A program made the position numbers and the translations under genes. This document shows, in pieces, positions 1-7,020 of a DNA stretch of 64,000 nucleotides; the first letter of the stretch is position 1; each line of letters starts with the position of its first letter. The notes under the pieces were generated by a model, which had not been told where the DNA came from, did no database searches, and saw only the letters and a list, made by a program, of their open reading frames with translations. Source of the stretch: Geoanaerobacter pelophilus (lineage in GTDB: Bacteria; Desulfobacterota; Desulfuromonadia; Geobacterales; DSM-12255); the NCBI RefSeq assembly GCF_018476885.1, contig NZ_JAHCVJ010000005.1, positions 62,001-126,000 of the forward strand, given 5' to 3'.

Positions 1-2
1 CG

Positions 3-1109
3 GATATCCAGGCCAATGGCCTGAGTTTTCTCAGCGTGTCCCAGGACGAGATCGAGCGGGTGGTGACCCTGCAGAGCTCAGGCACCACGGCTTCTCCCAA
101 GCGGCTCCAGTTCACTGCCGCTGACCTGGAGCTGACTGTAGATTTTTTCCACAATGGCATGGCCACCATGGTGCAGCCAGGGGATCGGGTGCTGATTCTG
201 ATGCCAGGCGAACTGCCGGGGAGTGTGGGGGAGCTGCTGGTTAGGGGGCTGGCCCGGCTCGGCGTGGAAGGGATCGTGCACGGCCTGGTGCGCGACCCGG
301 CCGCAGTGTTGACGTGTATCATTGAGCAGCGGATTGACTGCCTGGTGGGGATTCCGGTGCAGCTGCTCAGCCTGGCGCGGCATCCGCTGGCCGCTTCGCT
401 GCCGGCGGGACAGCTCAGGAGCATCCTGTTGAGTGCGGATTACGTGCCGCAGGCCATTGTGCGCGAACTTGAACAACTCTGGGGGGCGGCGGTGTTCAAC
501 CATTACGGCATGACCGAAACCGGCCTGGGTGGCGGGGTGGAGTGCCGGCATCGCTGCGGCTACCATCTGCGGGAGGCGGACCTCTACTTTGAGGTGATCG
601 ATCCGGCCAGCGGCGCGCCGCTTCCAGTCGGTAAGTTGGGGGAACTGGTGGTCACCACGCTCACCAGGGAGGGGATGCCGCTCATTCGTTACCGGACCGG
701 CGATCTGGCCCGTTTCCTGGGAGAGCCCTGTCCGTGCGGCACCGTGCTGCGCCGGCTGGAGCGGGTCACGGGGCGGCTGGCCAACCGGGTCCGGCTGACC
801 GGCGGCAGCCTGCTCACCATGGCCGAGCTGGACGAGACGCTCTTTCCGCTGCCGTTTCTGCTCAACTTTCGGCCGGAGCTCCGGGCCGTGCATGGCGTGG
901 ATCTCCTGGAACTTACGGTCGAGTGCCTGGATACGGACGAAAAGGAGGCCAGCCGCCTCATTCAGCGGGCCTTAACGACCATCCCGGCGCTGGCCGCTGC
1001 CTTTAACGAGCGGCAACTGATTCTGGGACCGATCAGGGAGGAAGCCTTGACCGTCAACGGCGCCATCAAACGTACGATCATCGATCGGAGAAAGGAACAT
1101 ACATGCTGA
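3..1109 (+). CDS. AMP-dependent CoA ligase-like protein (DVU_1553-type), 5' truncated
   Basis: The frame is open to the window edge, so the GTG at 36 is probably internal and the gene begins upstream. The visible 369 residues carry adenylate-forming signatures: the phosphate-binding stretch LQSSGTTASPKR, NHYGMTETGLGG, and the hinge-region YRTGDLARF. CECRHRC-like Cys/His residues and the overall form resemble phenylacetate-CoA ligases. Homologues in Desulfovibrio (DVU_1553 family) sit beside XdhC and NTP-transferase genes, exactly as here, in clusters for molybdenum aldehyde oxidoreductase maturation. The stop overlaps the next start by 7 nt, implying translational coupling. The real substrate is unknown; family assignment is firm, the maturation role is inferred from context. 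Confidence 0.85.
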   Translation, partial: DIQANGLSFLSVSQDEIERVVTLQSSGTTASPKRLQFTAADLELTVDFFHNGMATMVQPGDRVLILMPGELPGSVGELLVRGLARLGVEGIVHGLVRDPAAVLTCIIEQRIDCLVGIPVQLLSLARHPLAASLPAGQLRSILLSADYVPQAIVRELEQLWGAAVFNHYGMTETGLGGGVECRHRCGYHLREADLYFEVIDPASGAPLPVGKLGELVVTTLTREGMPLIRYRTGDLARFLGEPCPCGTVLRRLERVTGRLANRVRLTGGSLLTMAELDETLFPLPFLLNFRPELRAVHGVDLLELTVECLDTDEKEASRLIQRALTTIPALAAAFNERQLILGPIREEALTVNGAIKRTIIDRRKEHTC

Positions 1110-2167
1110 TCTCATGGGCGGTAAACGCCATCTGCCCGGCGCTCGAACAGGGGGAACAACTCGTTCTGGCTACGGTCATCAGCAAGTCGGGCTCGGCGCC
1201 CTGTCTGGCCGGCTCGAAGATGCTGGTCCGCAGCGACGGTTCTTTCATCGGCACCATCGGCGGCGGCGCGCTGGAGGCCCAGGGGCTGGAAAGGGCGAGC
1301 CAAGTGTTCCGGACTGGCATCTCGCAGCACTTCACCGTGGACCTTTCCGGCAGGGATGCGGCCAGCATGCACATGATCTGCGGCGGCCGGGTCGAGGTGC
1401 TGCTGGAGATGATCACGCCCGACCCGGCGACAATAGCGGTCTTTGCGGCTCTGCGGGGAGCACTTGCCGGGGAGGAACGCTGCTTTCTGGTGAGCGGTCT
1501 CGGCCCGGAGGGGGATATCAGCAGGATCAAGCGCTGCCTGGTACGACCGGACGGAACAATGACCGGCCCCTTTCCCCATCCTGCGGACTGGCTCGCCGCG
1601 CTGGCCAAGCTGTCGCACAACGCCACCTACCCGGTACTGACCGTGATCGAGGGGGAGCGGTTCCTGGTGGAGCGCTGCTATGTCCCGTCTACTGTCTTTC
1701 TGTTCGGTGCCGGCCATGTCTCCCAGCAGGTTGCCGAGATGGCCGCCAAGGTGGCATTCCAGGCCGTGGTGCTTGATGATCGCGAGGAGTTCGCCAACCG
1801 GGAGCGGTTCCCCACGGCCGAAGTCGTCCGGGTCATCGAGTCATTCGACGACTGCTGTGCGGGGCTTACGATCGACGCTGACAGCTATCTGGTGATCGTG
1901 ACCCGGGGCCACACCCATGACAAGACCGTCCTGACCCAGGCGTTGCGCACCGATGCCTGCTATATCGGCATGCTCGGAAGCAGGAAGAAGAGCGTGGAGA
2001 TCCGCCGCGCCCTGGTGGCCGAAGGGTTCGACGAGGGGCGCGTCAACGCGGTCCACTGCCCCATCGGTCTGGATATCGGCGCTGCCACCACGGCGGAGAT
2101 CGGGGTCAGCATCGTGGCCGAGCTGATCCAGGCACGGGCAGCGAGGGAGAAACTAGATGGCCGATAA
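1103..2167 (+). CDS. XdhC/CoxI family molybdenum-enzyme maturation factor
   Basis: This 354-residue protein has the XdhC_CoxI N-terminal domain (roughly residues 10-80, with SGSAPCLAGSKMLV and GTIGGGALEAQ) and the C-terminal Rossmann-like XdhC domain (about 190-335, with FLFGAGHVSQQVAEMA). Members bind Moco and help add the terminal sulfido ligand before insertion into xanthine dehydrogenase/aldehyde oxidoreductase-type enzymes. It overlaps the CoA ligase upstream (7 nt) and the NTP transferase downstream (11 nt). The glycine-rich Rossmann motif and the full family length suggest an intact gene. The client hydroxylase is not in the window and presumably lies upstream. Confidence 0.92.
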   Translation: MLISWAVNAICPALEQGEQLVLATVISKSGSAPCLAGSKMLVRSDGSFIGTIGGGALEAQGLERASQVFRTGISQHFTVDLSGRDAASMHMICGGRVEVLLEMITPDPATIAVFAALRGALAGEERCFLVSGLGPEGDISRIKRCLVRPDGTMTGPFPHPADWLAALAKLSHNATYPVLTVIEGERFLVERCYVPSTVFLFGAGHVSQQVAEMAAKVAFQAVVLDDREEFANRERFPTAEVVRVIESFDDCCAGLTIDADSYLVIVTRGHTHDKTVLTQALRTDACYIGMLGSRKKSVEIRRALVAEGFDEGRVNAVHCPIGLDIGAATTAEIGVSIVAELIQARAAREKLDGR

Positions 2168-3305
2168 GGTTGCCGCTATCATCCTGGCTGCCGGGCTCTC
2201 CTCGCGGATGAAGGAGTTCAAGCCATTACTCCCGTTGGGGCGATTCACGGCCCTGGAGCGGGTGATCCTTACCATGCGGGAGGCCGGGGTCGATGATATC
2301 CGGGTGGTGACCGGGCATCGCAGCCCGGAACTGGAGCCGGTTGTGGCACAGCTCGGGGCACAGATCGTGTTCAACCGGCAATACAGCCGGGGGATGTTTT
2401 CCTCGGTGCGAGCCGGAGTCCGGAGCCTCGGCTCGGACACGGACGCCTTCTTTGCCCTTCCCGTGGATCTAGCTCTGGTAAGACCCGCCACCGTTAGGCG
2501 CCTGCTGGAGGTTTTCCGGCTGGGCGGAGCAGATGTCATATATCCCTGTTTCATGGGAAAGCGGGGCCATCCGCCGTTGATTGCCGGCCGCCATAGCCGG
2601 ACGATTTCCTCCTGGCGGGGGAGGGAAGGGTTGCGCGGTGTGCTGGCAATGTTACAGACCGGCGCCCTGACCGTCGAGGTGGCAGACGAGTTGATCCTGC
2701 GGGACATGGATACCCCGGATGATTACCGGAGCATGGCCGCAATGGCAACGCGCCTCGATATTCCGACAACGATGGAATGCCGGGCCTTGCTTGGTCAGGT
2801 GCTTGGCGTTGACCAGCGGATCATCCGTCACGGCCAGCAGGTGGCGCGTCTTGCCACCGAATTGGCTGCCGCATTGAACCGGGTCGGCTGCTCGCTCGAT
2901 CTGGATCTGTTGTCTGCTGCCGGTCTGTTGCACGATCTGGCGAGGCATGAGAAGGATCATGCCATGGCCGGGGCTCGCATTCTGCGCGAGCTTGGATTTG
3001 CTTCGACAGCGCGGCTGGTCGCCAGTCACATGGATCTGATCGTCAATGAAAGCCGCCCCCTCACCGAGGCGGAACTGCTCTACCTGGCGGACAAGATGGT
3101 TTTGGGCGAGCGCCAGGTTTCCCTGGTCGAACGTTTTCAATGCGCCCGGTCGCGGCATAACCATGATCCCGAAGCGTTGCGGCGTATCGACCTCCGCCTG
3201 GAAACGGCCCGGATAATCCAGCGGCGTTGCGAAGCGCAGCTGGGATCGGCGTTGCGCGACCTGCTGCCGGGCGGCGAGCAGATACCGGTGCAGCATGCCG
3301 GTTAG
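2157..3305 (+). CDS. MobA-like NTP transferase fused to an HD domain (DVU_1551-type)
   Basis: Residues 1-200 form a MobA/MocA-type nucleotidyltransferase with the signature LAAGLSSRMKEFKPLLPLG; such enzymes add CMP or GMP to molybdopterin. Residues about 215-345 form an HD domain (IRHGQQVARLA...LLHDLARHEKDH), a metal phosphohydrolase fold. The same two-domain arrangement occurs in the Desulfovibrio DVU_1551 family next to XdhC. The likely product is cytidylylated cofactor for a Mo hydroxylase, since the XdhC neighbour serves that enzyme class. The HD half might hydrolyse the nucleotide form or act in control; nothing in the sequence decides this. It overlaps the next gene by 11 nt. Confidence 0.88.
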   Translation: MADKVAAIILAAGLSSRMKEFKPLLPLGRFTALERVILTMREAGVDDIRVVTGHRSPELEPVVAQLGAQIVFNRQYSRGMFSSVRAGVRSLGSDTDAFFALPVDLALVRPATVRRLLEVFRLGGADVIYPCFMGKRGHPPLIAGRHSRTISSWRGREGLRGVLAMLQTGALTVEVADELILRDMDTPDDYRSMAAMATRLDIPTTMECRALLGQVLGVDQRIIRHGQQVARLATELAAALNRVGCSLDLDLLSAAGLLHDLARHEKDHAMAGARILRELGFASTARLVASHMDLIVNESRPLTEAELLYLADKMVLGERQVSLVERFQCARSRHNHDPEALRRIDLRLETARIIQRRCEAQLGSALRDLLPGGEQIPVQHAG

Positions 3306-3897
3306 CACGATCTATCTGCTCCGTCACGGCGATTCCCGCCGGGACGGGGTCAAGCGGTTCATGGGCCGCACCGACCTGCCGCTCTCTGCCGCCGGGGAGG
3401 CCCAGGCAAAGGAGTGGCAACGGCAACTGGCGCACCTGACCTTCAGCCGGGTCATCTGCAGCGACCTCAACCGCTCGCGGGAGACGGCCAAGCTGGTTGC
3501 CTTAGGCCATGGTGTTGCGCTGCAGGAGATCTCTTCCTTAAGGGAGATCGACATGGGGGAGTGGGACGGTCGCTCGTTTGCCGAGATCCGGCAACAGTTC
3601 CCCGACGCCTTTAGCCGCCGGGGCGAGGAGATTGCGACATTCCGGCCACCGGGCGGCGAGAGCTTCAGCGATCTGGAGCAGCGGGTGCTGCCGGCGTTTT
3701 CCCGCCTTGTCCAGGGCGCAACCGGCAACCTGCTCGTGGTCGGCCATGCCGGGGTGAATCGGGTCCTTATCTGTCACCTGCTCGGGATGCCACTGGTCAA
3801 CCTGTTCCGGATCGGCCAGGGATACGGTTGTCTGAATCTGATCGAAGCCAGTGCCGACGGTTTCAGGGTGCAGGGGGTCAATCTGCCGCGCCTCTGA
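3295..3897 (+). CDS. histidine phosphatase family protein
   Basis: A 200-residue phosphoglycerate-mutase-like phosphatase. The catalytic LLRHGDS motif lies near residue 8 and the second catalytic His in VVGHAGVNRVLICHLLG near residue 150; the acid Glu of LREIDMGEWDGR is also present. The 11-nt overlap with the NTP-transferase/HD gene places it last in the maturation operon, and a strong hairpin follows about 40 nt later. Relatives include alpha-ribazole phosphatase (CobC) and general sugar phosphatases. Given the operon it may dephosphorylate a cofactor intermediate, but that is inference from position only. Confidence 0.88.
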   Translation: MPVSTIYLLRHGDSRRDGVKRFMGRTDLPLSAAGEAQAKEWQRQLAHLTFSRVICSDLNRSRETAKLVALGHGVALQEISSLREIDMGEWDGRSFAEIRQQFPDAFSRRGEEIATFRPPGGESFSDLEQRVLPAFSRLVQGATGNLLVVGHAGVNRVLICHLLGMPLVNLFRIGQGYGCLNLIEASADGFRVQGVNLPRL

Positions 3898-3938
3898 TTC
3901 GATCCGGCGGTAGGGTGATAGCTGGCTGAGGAACAATG

Positions 3939-3970
3939 AAAAAGGGGGGCTGCATGCGCAGTCCCCCTTT
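3939..3970. terminator. bidirectional intrinsic terminator
   Basis: A long stem, AAAGGGGG-CTGC closing on GCAG-CCCCCTTT with one G-T pair and an ATGC loop, has A-runs on one side and T-runs on the other. It lies between the histidine phosphatase gene (+) and the convergent 72-residue gene (-) and can serve both. Confidence 0.85.
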
Positions 3971-3996
3971 CGTGTTGCGGTCCTTCAGTTCCGGTC

Positions 3997-4215
3997 TCAG
4001 TCGGTATCGTCGTCATCGTGCTGGTGTTTCGGTCCCCGTGGCAGTTCGATCAGCTCGGCGCCGACCGATTCGGCGATATGCTTCAGTTCGCACATCCGCA
4101 GATGCTGGCCGTACACCTTGAGATTCAGGTCGGCAACCGCCACCAGTATGTAGCGTGGCTGATGCGCCCCGTCCTTCATCTTCGTCCTCTGCCGGTAAAA
4201 GATCTTTCCTGTCAT
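3997..4215 (-). CDS. small conserved-looking protein with acidic His/Asp tail
   Basis: A 72-residue protein with a strong ribosome binding site (AAAGGAGG, 8 nt before ATG). I do not recognise the family. It contains a central segment with two close Cys/His-rich points (MCELKHIAE) and ends in HQHDDDDTD, a tail that could bind metal. It lies 110 nt downstream of the molybdenum-storage-like gene on the same strand and before a shared terminator, so the two are probably cotranscribed. A role linked to molybdenum is suggested only by that neighbour. No signal peptide or membrane segment is visible. Confidence 0.75.
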   Translation of the reverse strand: MTGKIFYRQRTKMKDGAHQPRYILVAVADLNLKVYGQHLRMCELKHIAESVGAELIELPRGPKHQHDDDDTD

Positions 4216-4325
4216 GAAAGGGTGCCTCCTTTCCCGTTATTCCTCCCTGTAACTGCGAAGGGTTCCATATTTATATTTTACCTGATTCCGTCGCAAAAGC
4301 AAATGGTTAACTCAGTAACTGCGGG

Positions 4326-5129
4326 TCAGGCCCGGATGATGGTGCCGACTTTCTCCCCGTTCAACGCCTTGACGATGTTGCCGCGCTGGTGGCCGTTGAC
4401 GATGCGGATCTCCTTGACGTTTACCGTGTCGCGCAGCAGGTAGAGCATCTTCCGCTCCAGGACCATGTCTTCCATGTCGAGTTTGATCAGCTCTTCGACG
4501 GTAATATCCGCGATCAGCTCTGCCTTGGGATTGACGCGCGGGTCTTCGGTATACAGCCCATCCACGTTCTTGACCAGGATACAGCTCCGGGCGCCCAGCA
4601 CCTCGGCCATCAACAGGGCGCCGGTATCGGTGCGGTGGGGCGGGATCAGCCCGGTTCCGGGGGGGTGCTCATAGAGGCCGTAGGGCGGGGTGCCGTGAAT
4701 GACCGGCAACAGGCCCAGATGCAGCAGGGTTGGGAGTTCGAGCAGGTCGGAAGTCTTGACCCGTGATCCGCCCCATTTAGAGAGCAGCAGGGTAGTGATC
4801 ACCGCGTTCTGCTCACTGATCTTGCCGGCCAGTTCGGCCAGGACTCCAGTTGGCATCCCCAAATCTATGCCGATATCAAGGATATGACGGACCCGAACGC
4901 CACCACCGGTGACGACGAGCATCTTGTGCTCCCGCGACAGTTCGCCGATCTCATCCATCAGCGGCAGTACTACCTCGCTGCCATAATCGATAATGCCGTG
5001 GCCGCCGATCTTGACCACGTTGAGCTCTGGCACCAGCCGCAAGGTGGCATGTTCCCCCATGCGGTGCATCAAGCCCTTGCGAACAAGCGTTTCCCCTTTA
5101 AGGGTCGAGTTGATTTCGTGTCGTGGCAT
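4326..5129 (-). CDS. molybdenum storage protein-like amino acid kinase
   Basis: A 267-residue amino acid kinase-fold protein resembling the MosA/MosB subunits of the Azotobacter molybdenum storage protein and UMP kinases. Visible features are VVKIGGHGIIDYG, the glycine-rich VVTGGGVRVRHIL, LPVIHGTPPYG, HRTDTGALLMAEVLGA and LVKNVDGLYTEDP. The start is the second Met (5129): AAAGGAGG lies 8-9 nt before it, while the Met at 5177 has no ribosome binding site. MoSto is a heterohexamer, yet only one subunit gene is here, so it may be homomeric or pair with a distant paralogue. It faces the Mo-maturation operon and the Moco operon, which supports a molybdenum or tungsten role over uridylate kinase activity. 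Confidence 0.8.
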   Translation of the reverse strand: MPRHEINSTLKGETLVRKGLMHRMGEHATLRLVPELNVVKIGGHGIIDYGSEVVLPLMDEIGELSREHKMLVVTGGGVRVRHILDIGIDLGMPTGVLAELAGKISEQNAVITTLLLSKWGGSRVKTSDLLELPTLLHLGLLPVIHGTPPYGLYEHPPGTGLIPPHRTDTGALLMAEVLGARSCILVKNVDGLYTEDPRVNPKAELIADITVEELIKLDMEDMVLERKMLYLLRDTVNVKEIRIVNGHQRGNIVKALNGEKVGTIIRA

Positions 5130-5410
5130 GCCACAGCCCTCCTTTATGCGCGGTAATGGTATCACCGTAACAGACATTTGCTGAATGTCGAGTTGTTGGT
5201 TGAAACATTGCAGGCTATGAAGTATTGTTCAGGCTGTTGTACGCGGTTTTTGGGTAAAGTGTGGATAAATGCCACACTATAGCTATGATGTTGTAGCGTA
5301 AATCAGCATTTTCCGGTTTTGCCCAGGATGCAACCGGCGTATGGCGCGACCAGGGGCGGCGATTTACCTTCTTGCCGCCTGGTGTGCATGAAACTTGCTA
5401 ATAAAGAACT

Positions 5411-5525
5411 GTCTCTCCGAGTCTACTCGCCTAAAAGGTAAACCCTCATGGCGTTTGGCCAACGGGTACTGCTGGAAACGGCAATGCCTCCCTTTTGGAA
5501 AGGAGATCCCGCAGTCCCGGAGTTT
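5411..5525 (+). ncRNA. predicted Moco/Tuco (molybdenum or tungsten cofactor) riboswitch
   Basis: A structured leader precedes a Moco biosynthesis/tungstate uptake operon. Its ends pair: CTCCG near 5415-5419 with CGGAG at 5518-5522. Inside are a CGCC/GGCG stem (5428-5453), a GCTG-GAAA-CGGC hairpin with a GNRA tetraloop (5471-5482), and a CTCC...GGAG stem around 5488-5504, followed by CCCGCAGTCCCGGAG. This layout and the conserved-looking 3' block match my memory of the Moco RNA motif (Rfam RF01055), which controls Moco synthesis and Mo/W transport genes. A terminator follows 15 nt later, suggesting transcription attenuation when cofactor is abundant. Covariance search was not possible. Confidence 0.7.
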
Positions 5526-5538
5526 ATCCGTGTACCCA

Positions 5539-5571
5539 GGGGCCCTTTCCATCCGGAGAGGGCCCTTTTTT
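5539..5571 (+). terminator. leader terminator of the Mo/W operon
   Basis: GGGCCCTTTCC (5540-5550) pairs with GGAGAGGGCCC (5555-5565) through 11 contiguous pairs (one G-U), loop of four, then six T. It sits between the predicted riboswitch and the first operon gene, 36 nt before its start, so it would stop transcription unless the riboswitch prevents its folding. Confidence 0.88.
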
Positions 5572-5606
5572 GTGGCAATGATTCTTGCGCAGGGGATGGA
5601 GTTTAT

Positions 5607-6347
5607 ATGCAGATCCTAGTCAGCATTGATGATACCGATAATCTTGACAGCCGGGGAACAGGAGCGCTTGCCTCGCTACTGGCAGATGCCTTGGAAGAGA
5701 GAAGCTGGGGGAAGAGTTCATTTGTGACCCGCCATCAGCTGCTACTGCACCAGGATATTCCCTACACCTCTCATAACAGTGCCATGTGTTTCGCAGCTGA
5801 CATCCAGCCGCATCTGCTTGATACGGTAATCGAATATGCGTCTGCTTTCCTGGCCGGGGAAAGTGCTGCCGGCTCAGATCCTGGCCTTTGTGTGGCGGCT
5901 ATTGATTGCCTGAAAAACAGAAATCTGCTCCTTACCTTTGGGAACAGGGCCAAGCAGGAGGTGGTTACCATGGCTGAGGCCCATGCTGTGGCGAAAGAGG
6001 CAGGTTGTCACCTGTCTAGCCATGGCGGCAGCGGCCAGGGGGTGATCGGTGCGCTGGCCGGCGCCGGGTTGCGGTTGGGGGGTAATGACGGCCGGTTGAA
6101 AGGATCGCTCCGAATGCCGGCGGCAGCTGGTCGGGTATCGGTTGCCGAGCTCATGGGTTGTGCTGAGGTTGACGAGATTCGCACTGTTTCCGGCGAGCCG
6201 CTGGACGGCACCGAACAGGTACGACTGGGAGACAAGGTCAAGACCGTCATGCTGGCCGGGAAGTCGGTGCTGCTCCTGGAGCCGGTCAGCGGCACCGGAG
6301 AGATTCGCTGGCAGACTTGCGCCAAACAACGGCTGAAGTGCTATTGA
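5607..6347 (+). CDS. TiaS-like DDTD-motif kinase-domain protein
   Basis: The start is the ATG at 5607 with GGATGGAG upstream; a longer reading frame would run through the riboswitch and is rejected. The 246-residue product opens with MQILVSIDDTDNLDSRGTG and later HQDIPYTSHNSAMCF, matching the IDDTDS...GM and IPYKTRGN pattern of the catalytic kinase domain of TiaS, the archaeal tRNA-Ile2 agmatidine synthetase. The rest of TiaS (OB fold, zinc ribbon, about 420 residues in total) is missing. A conserved-looking SSHGGSGQGVIGALAGAGLRLGG follows. As the first gene behind a Moco-type riboswitch it probably serves Mo/W cofactor metabolism rather than tRNA. The reaction, perhaps ATP-dependent phosphorylation, is unknown. 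Confidence 0.8.
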   Translation: MQILVSIDDTDNLDSRGTGALASLLADALEERSWGKSSFVTRHQLLLHQDIPYTSHNSAMCFAADIQPHLLDTVIEYASAFLAGESAAGSDPGLCVAAIDCLKNRNLLLTFGNRAKQEVVTMAEAHAVAKEAGCHLSSHGGSGQGVIGALAGAGLRLGGNDGRLKGSLRMPAAAGRVSVAELMGCAEVDEIRTVSGEPLDGTEQVRLGDKVKTVMLAGKSVLLLEPVSGTGEIRWQTCAKQRLKCY

Positions 6348-6375
6348 GCGATTACGTGGAATAGGAGGCGTACTG

Positions 6376-6618
6376 GTGCGAGAATGCGTAGCCGGTGAAT
6401 TTGCCGGCGGACAGGAGGACTGGCGGGGCGCAGCTCTTCTGGCGGCGACCTGTCCCGGTTTTAGTTTTGACGTGGAGGAAGAACTGGTAGCTGATGACGC
6501 AAGGTCTTGTTATAACTGCCGTTATCGGCGCTGGACGAGGCTTTCCTTCACCTGCATGCAGGCGGGCAGGCCGATGCCCGGTAGCTGCCACGACAATCTG
6601 GCGATGGAAAGGAGCTGA
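6376..6618 (+). CDS. small Cys-rich protein in Mo/W operon
   Basis: GTG start with AGGAGG seven bases upstream; 80 residues. Not recognised. The C-terminal half contains CYNCRYRRWTRLSFTC and a later SCHDN, giving four Cys (C-x2-C...C...C) plus a His that could hold zinc or an iron-sulfur cluster. It lies 28 nt after the TiaS-like gene and its stop is one nucleotide before the moaE start, so it is part of the operon. There is no signal peptide. The strong ribosome binding site and tight packing argue that it is a real gene. Confidence 0.72.
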   Translation: MRECVAGEFAGGQEDWRGAALLAATCPGFSFDVEEELVADDARSCYNCRYRRWTRLSFTCMQAGRPMPGSCHDNLAMERS

Positions 6619-6619
6619 A

Positions 6620-7006
6620 ATGGTGCTAGTAACTCATGATGCAATCGATCCGACAACGGCTTATGGGCTGATAAAACACGAGGTTTCCGGGTCAGTGGTG
6701 CTGCATTACGCCGTGGTGAAGAAAGACGCGGGGCACGACCGCCCTACCAGTTGCATCGACTACCGGAGCCAGGGCGATACAGCGGCAGAGCTGGGGCTTA
6801 TCGAAGCCGAGCTGCGGGAGCGGTTCCGCTTGGAGGATCTGTTGCTGATCAGACGGGTGGGATGTCTGGGGATCGGTGATATAATTTCCCTGGTTGCCGC
6901 CAGTTCTCCTAACAGTGAAGATGCCTTCGAGGCTTGCAAATTCGGGATCAGTCGGCTGAAAAAAATGACAACTATTGTCAAAACGGAACAATTTGTTTCG
7001 AACTGA
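6620..7006 (+). CDS. moaE: molybdopterin synthase large subunit-like protein MoaE
   Basis: A 128-residue MoaE-type protein; MoaE with thiocarboxylated MoaD adds the dithiolene sulfurs to cyclic pyranopterin phosphate. The typical C-terminal block is present: RRVGCLGIGDIISLVAASS, then DAFEACKFGISRLKK and IVKTE, where the two Lys correspond to the catalytic region of the family. It is a little shorter than E. coli MoaE (150), mainly at the N-terminus. The start at 6620 has AAAGGAG 5 nt upstream. No moaD or moaA is in the window. Confidence 0.85.
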   Translation: MVLVTHDAIDPTTAYGLIKHEVSGSVVLHYAVVKKDAGHDRPTSCIDYRSQGDTAAELGLIEAELRERFRLEDLLLIRRVGCLGIGDIISLVAASSPNSEDAFEACKFGISRLKKMTTIVKTEQFVSN

Positions 7007-7020
7007 AACAGGGGGGGCGT

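Larger units (their letters stand above)
5130..5606. other. intergenic region between divergent Mo genes
   Basis: This 477-nt gap separates the storage-protein gene (-) from the Mo/W operon (+). Its right half holds the predicted riboswitch and terminator listed separately. The left half (about 5178-5400) must contain both promoters; TTGTACGCGGTTTTTGGG and a short inverted repeat around GTGTGGATAAATGCCACAC near 5260 stand out, but no confident hexamer pair was found. The inverted repeat GTGTGG/CCACAC could be an operator. Confidence 0.5.

Noticed and set aside
78-893. Long antisense frame (271 residues) across the CoA ligase gene
   Set aside because: It has no ribosome binding site, His/Gln/Arg-rich composition typical of antisense frames in GC-rich genes, and lies wholly under a clear CoA ligase.
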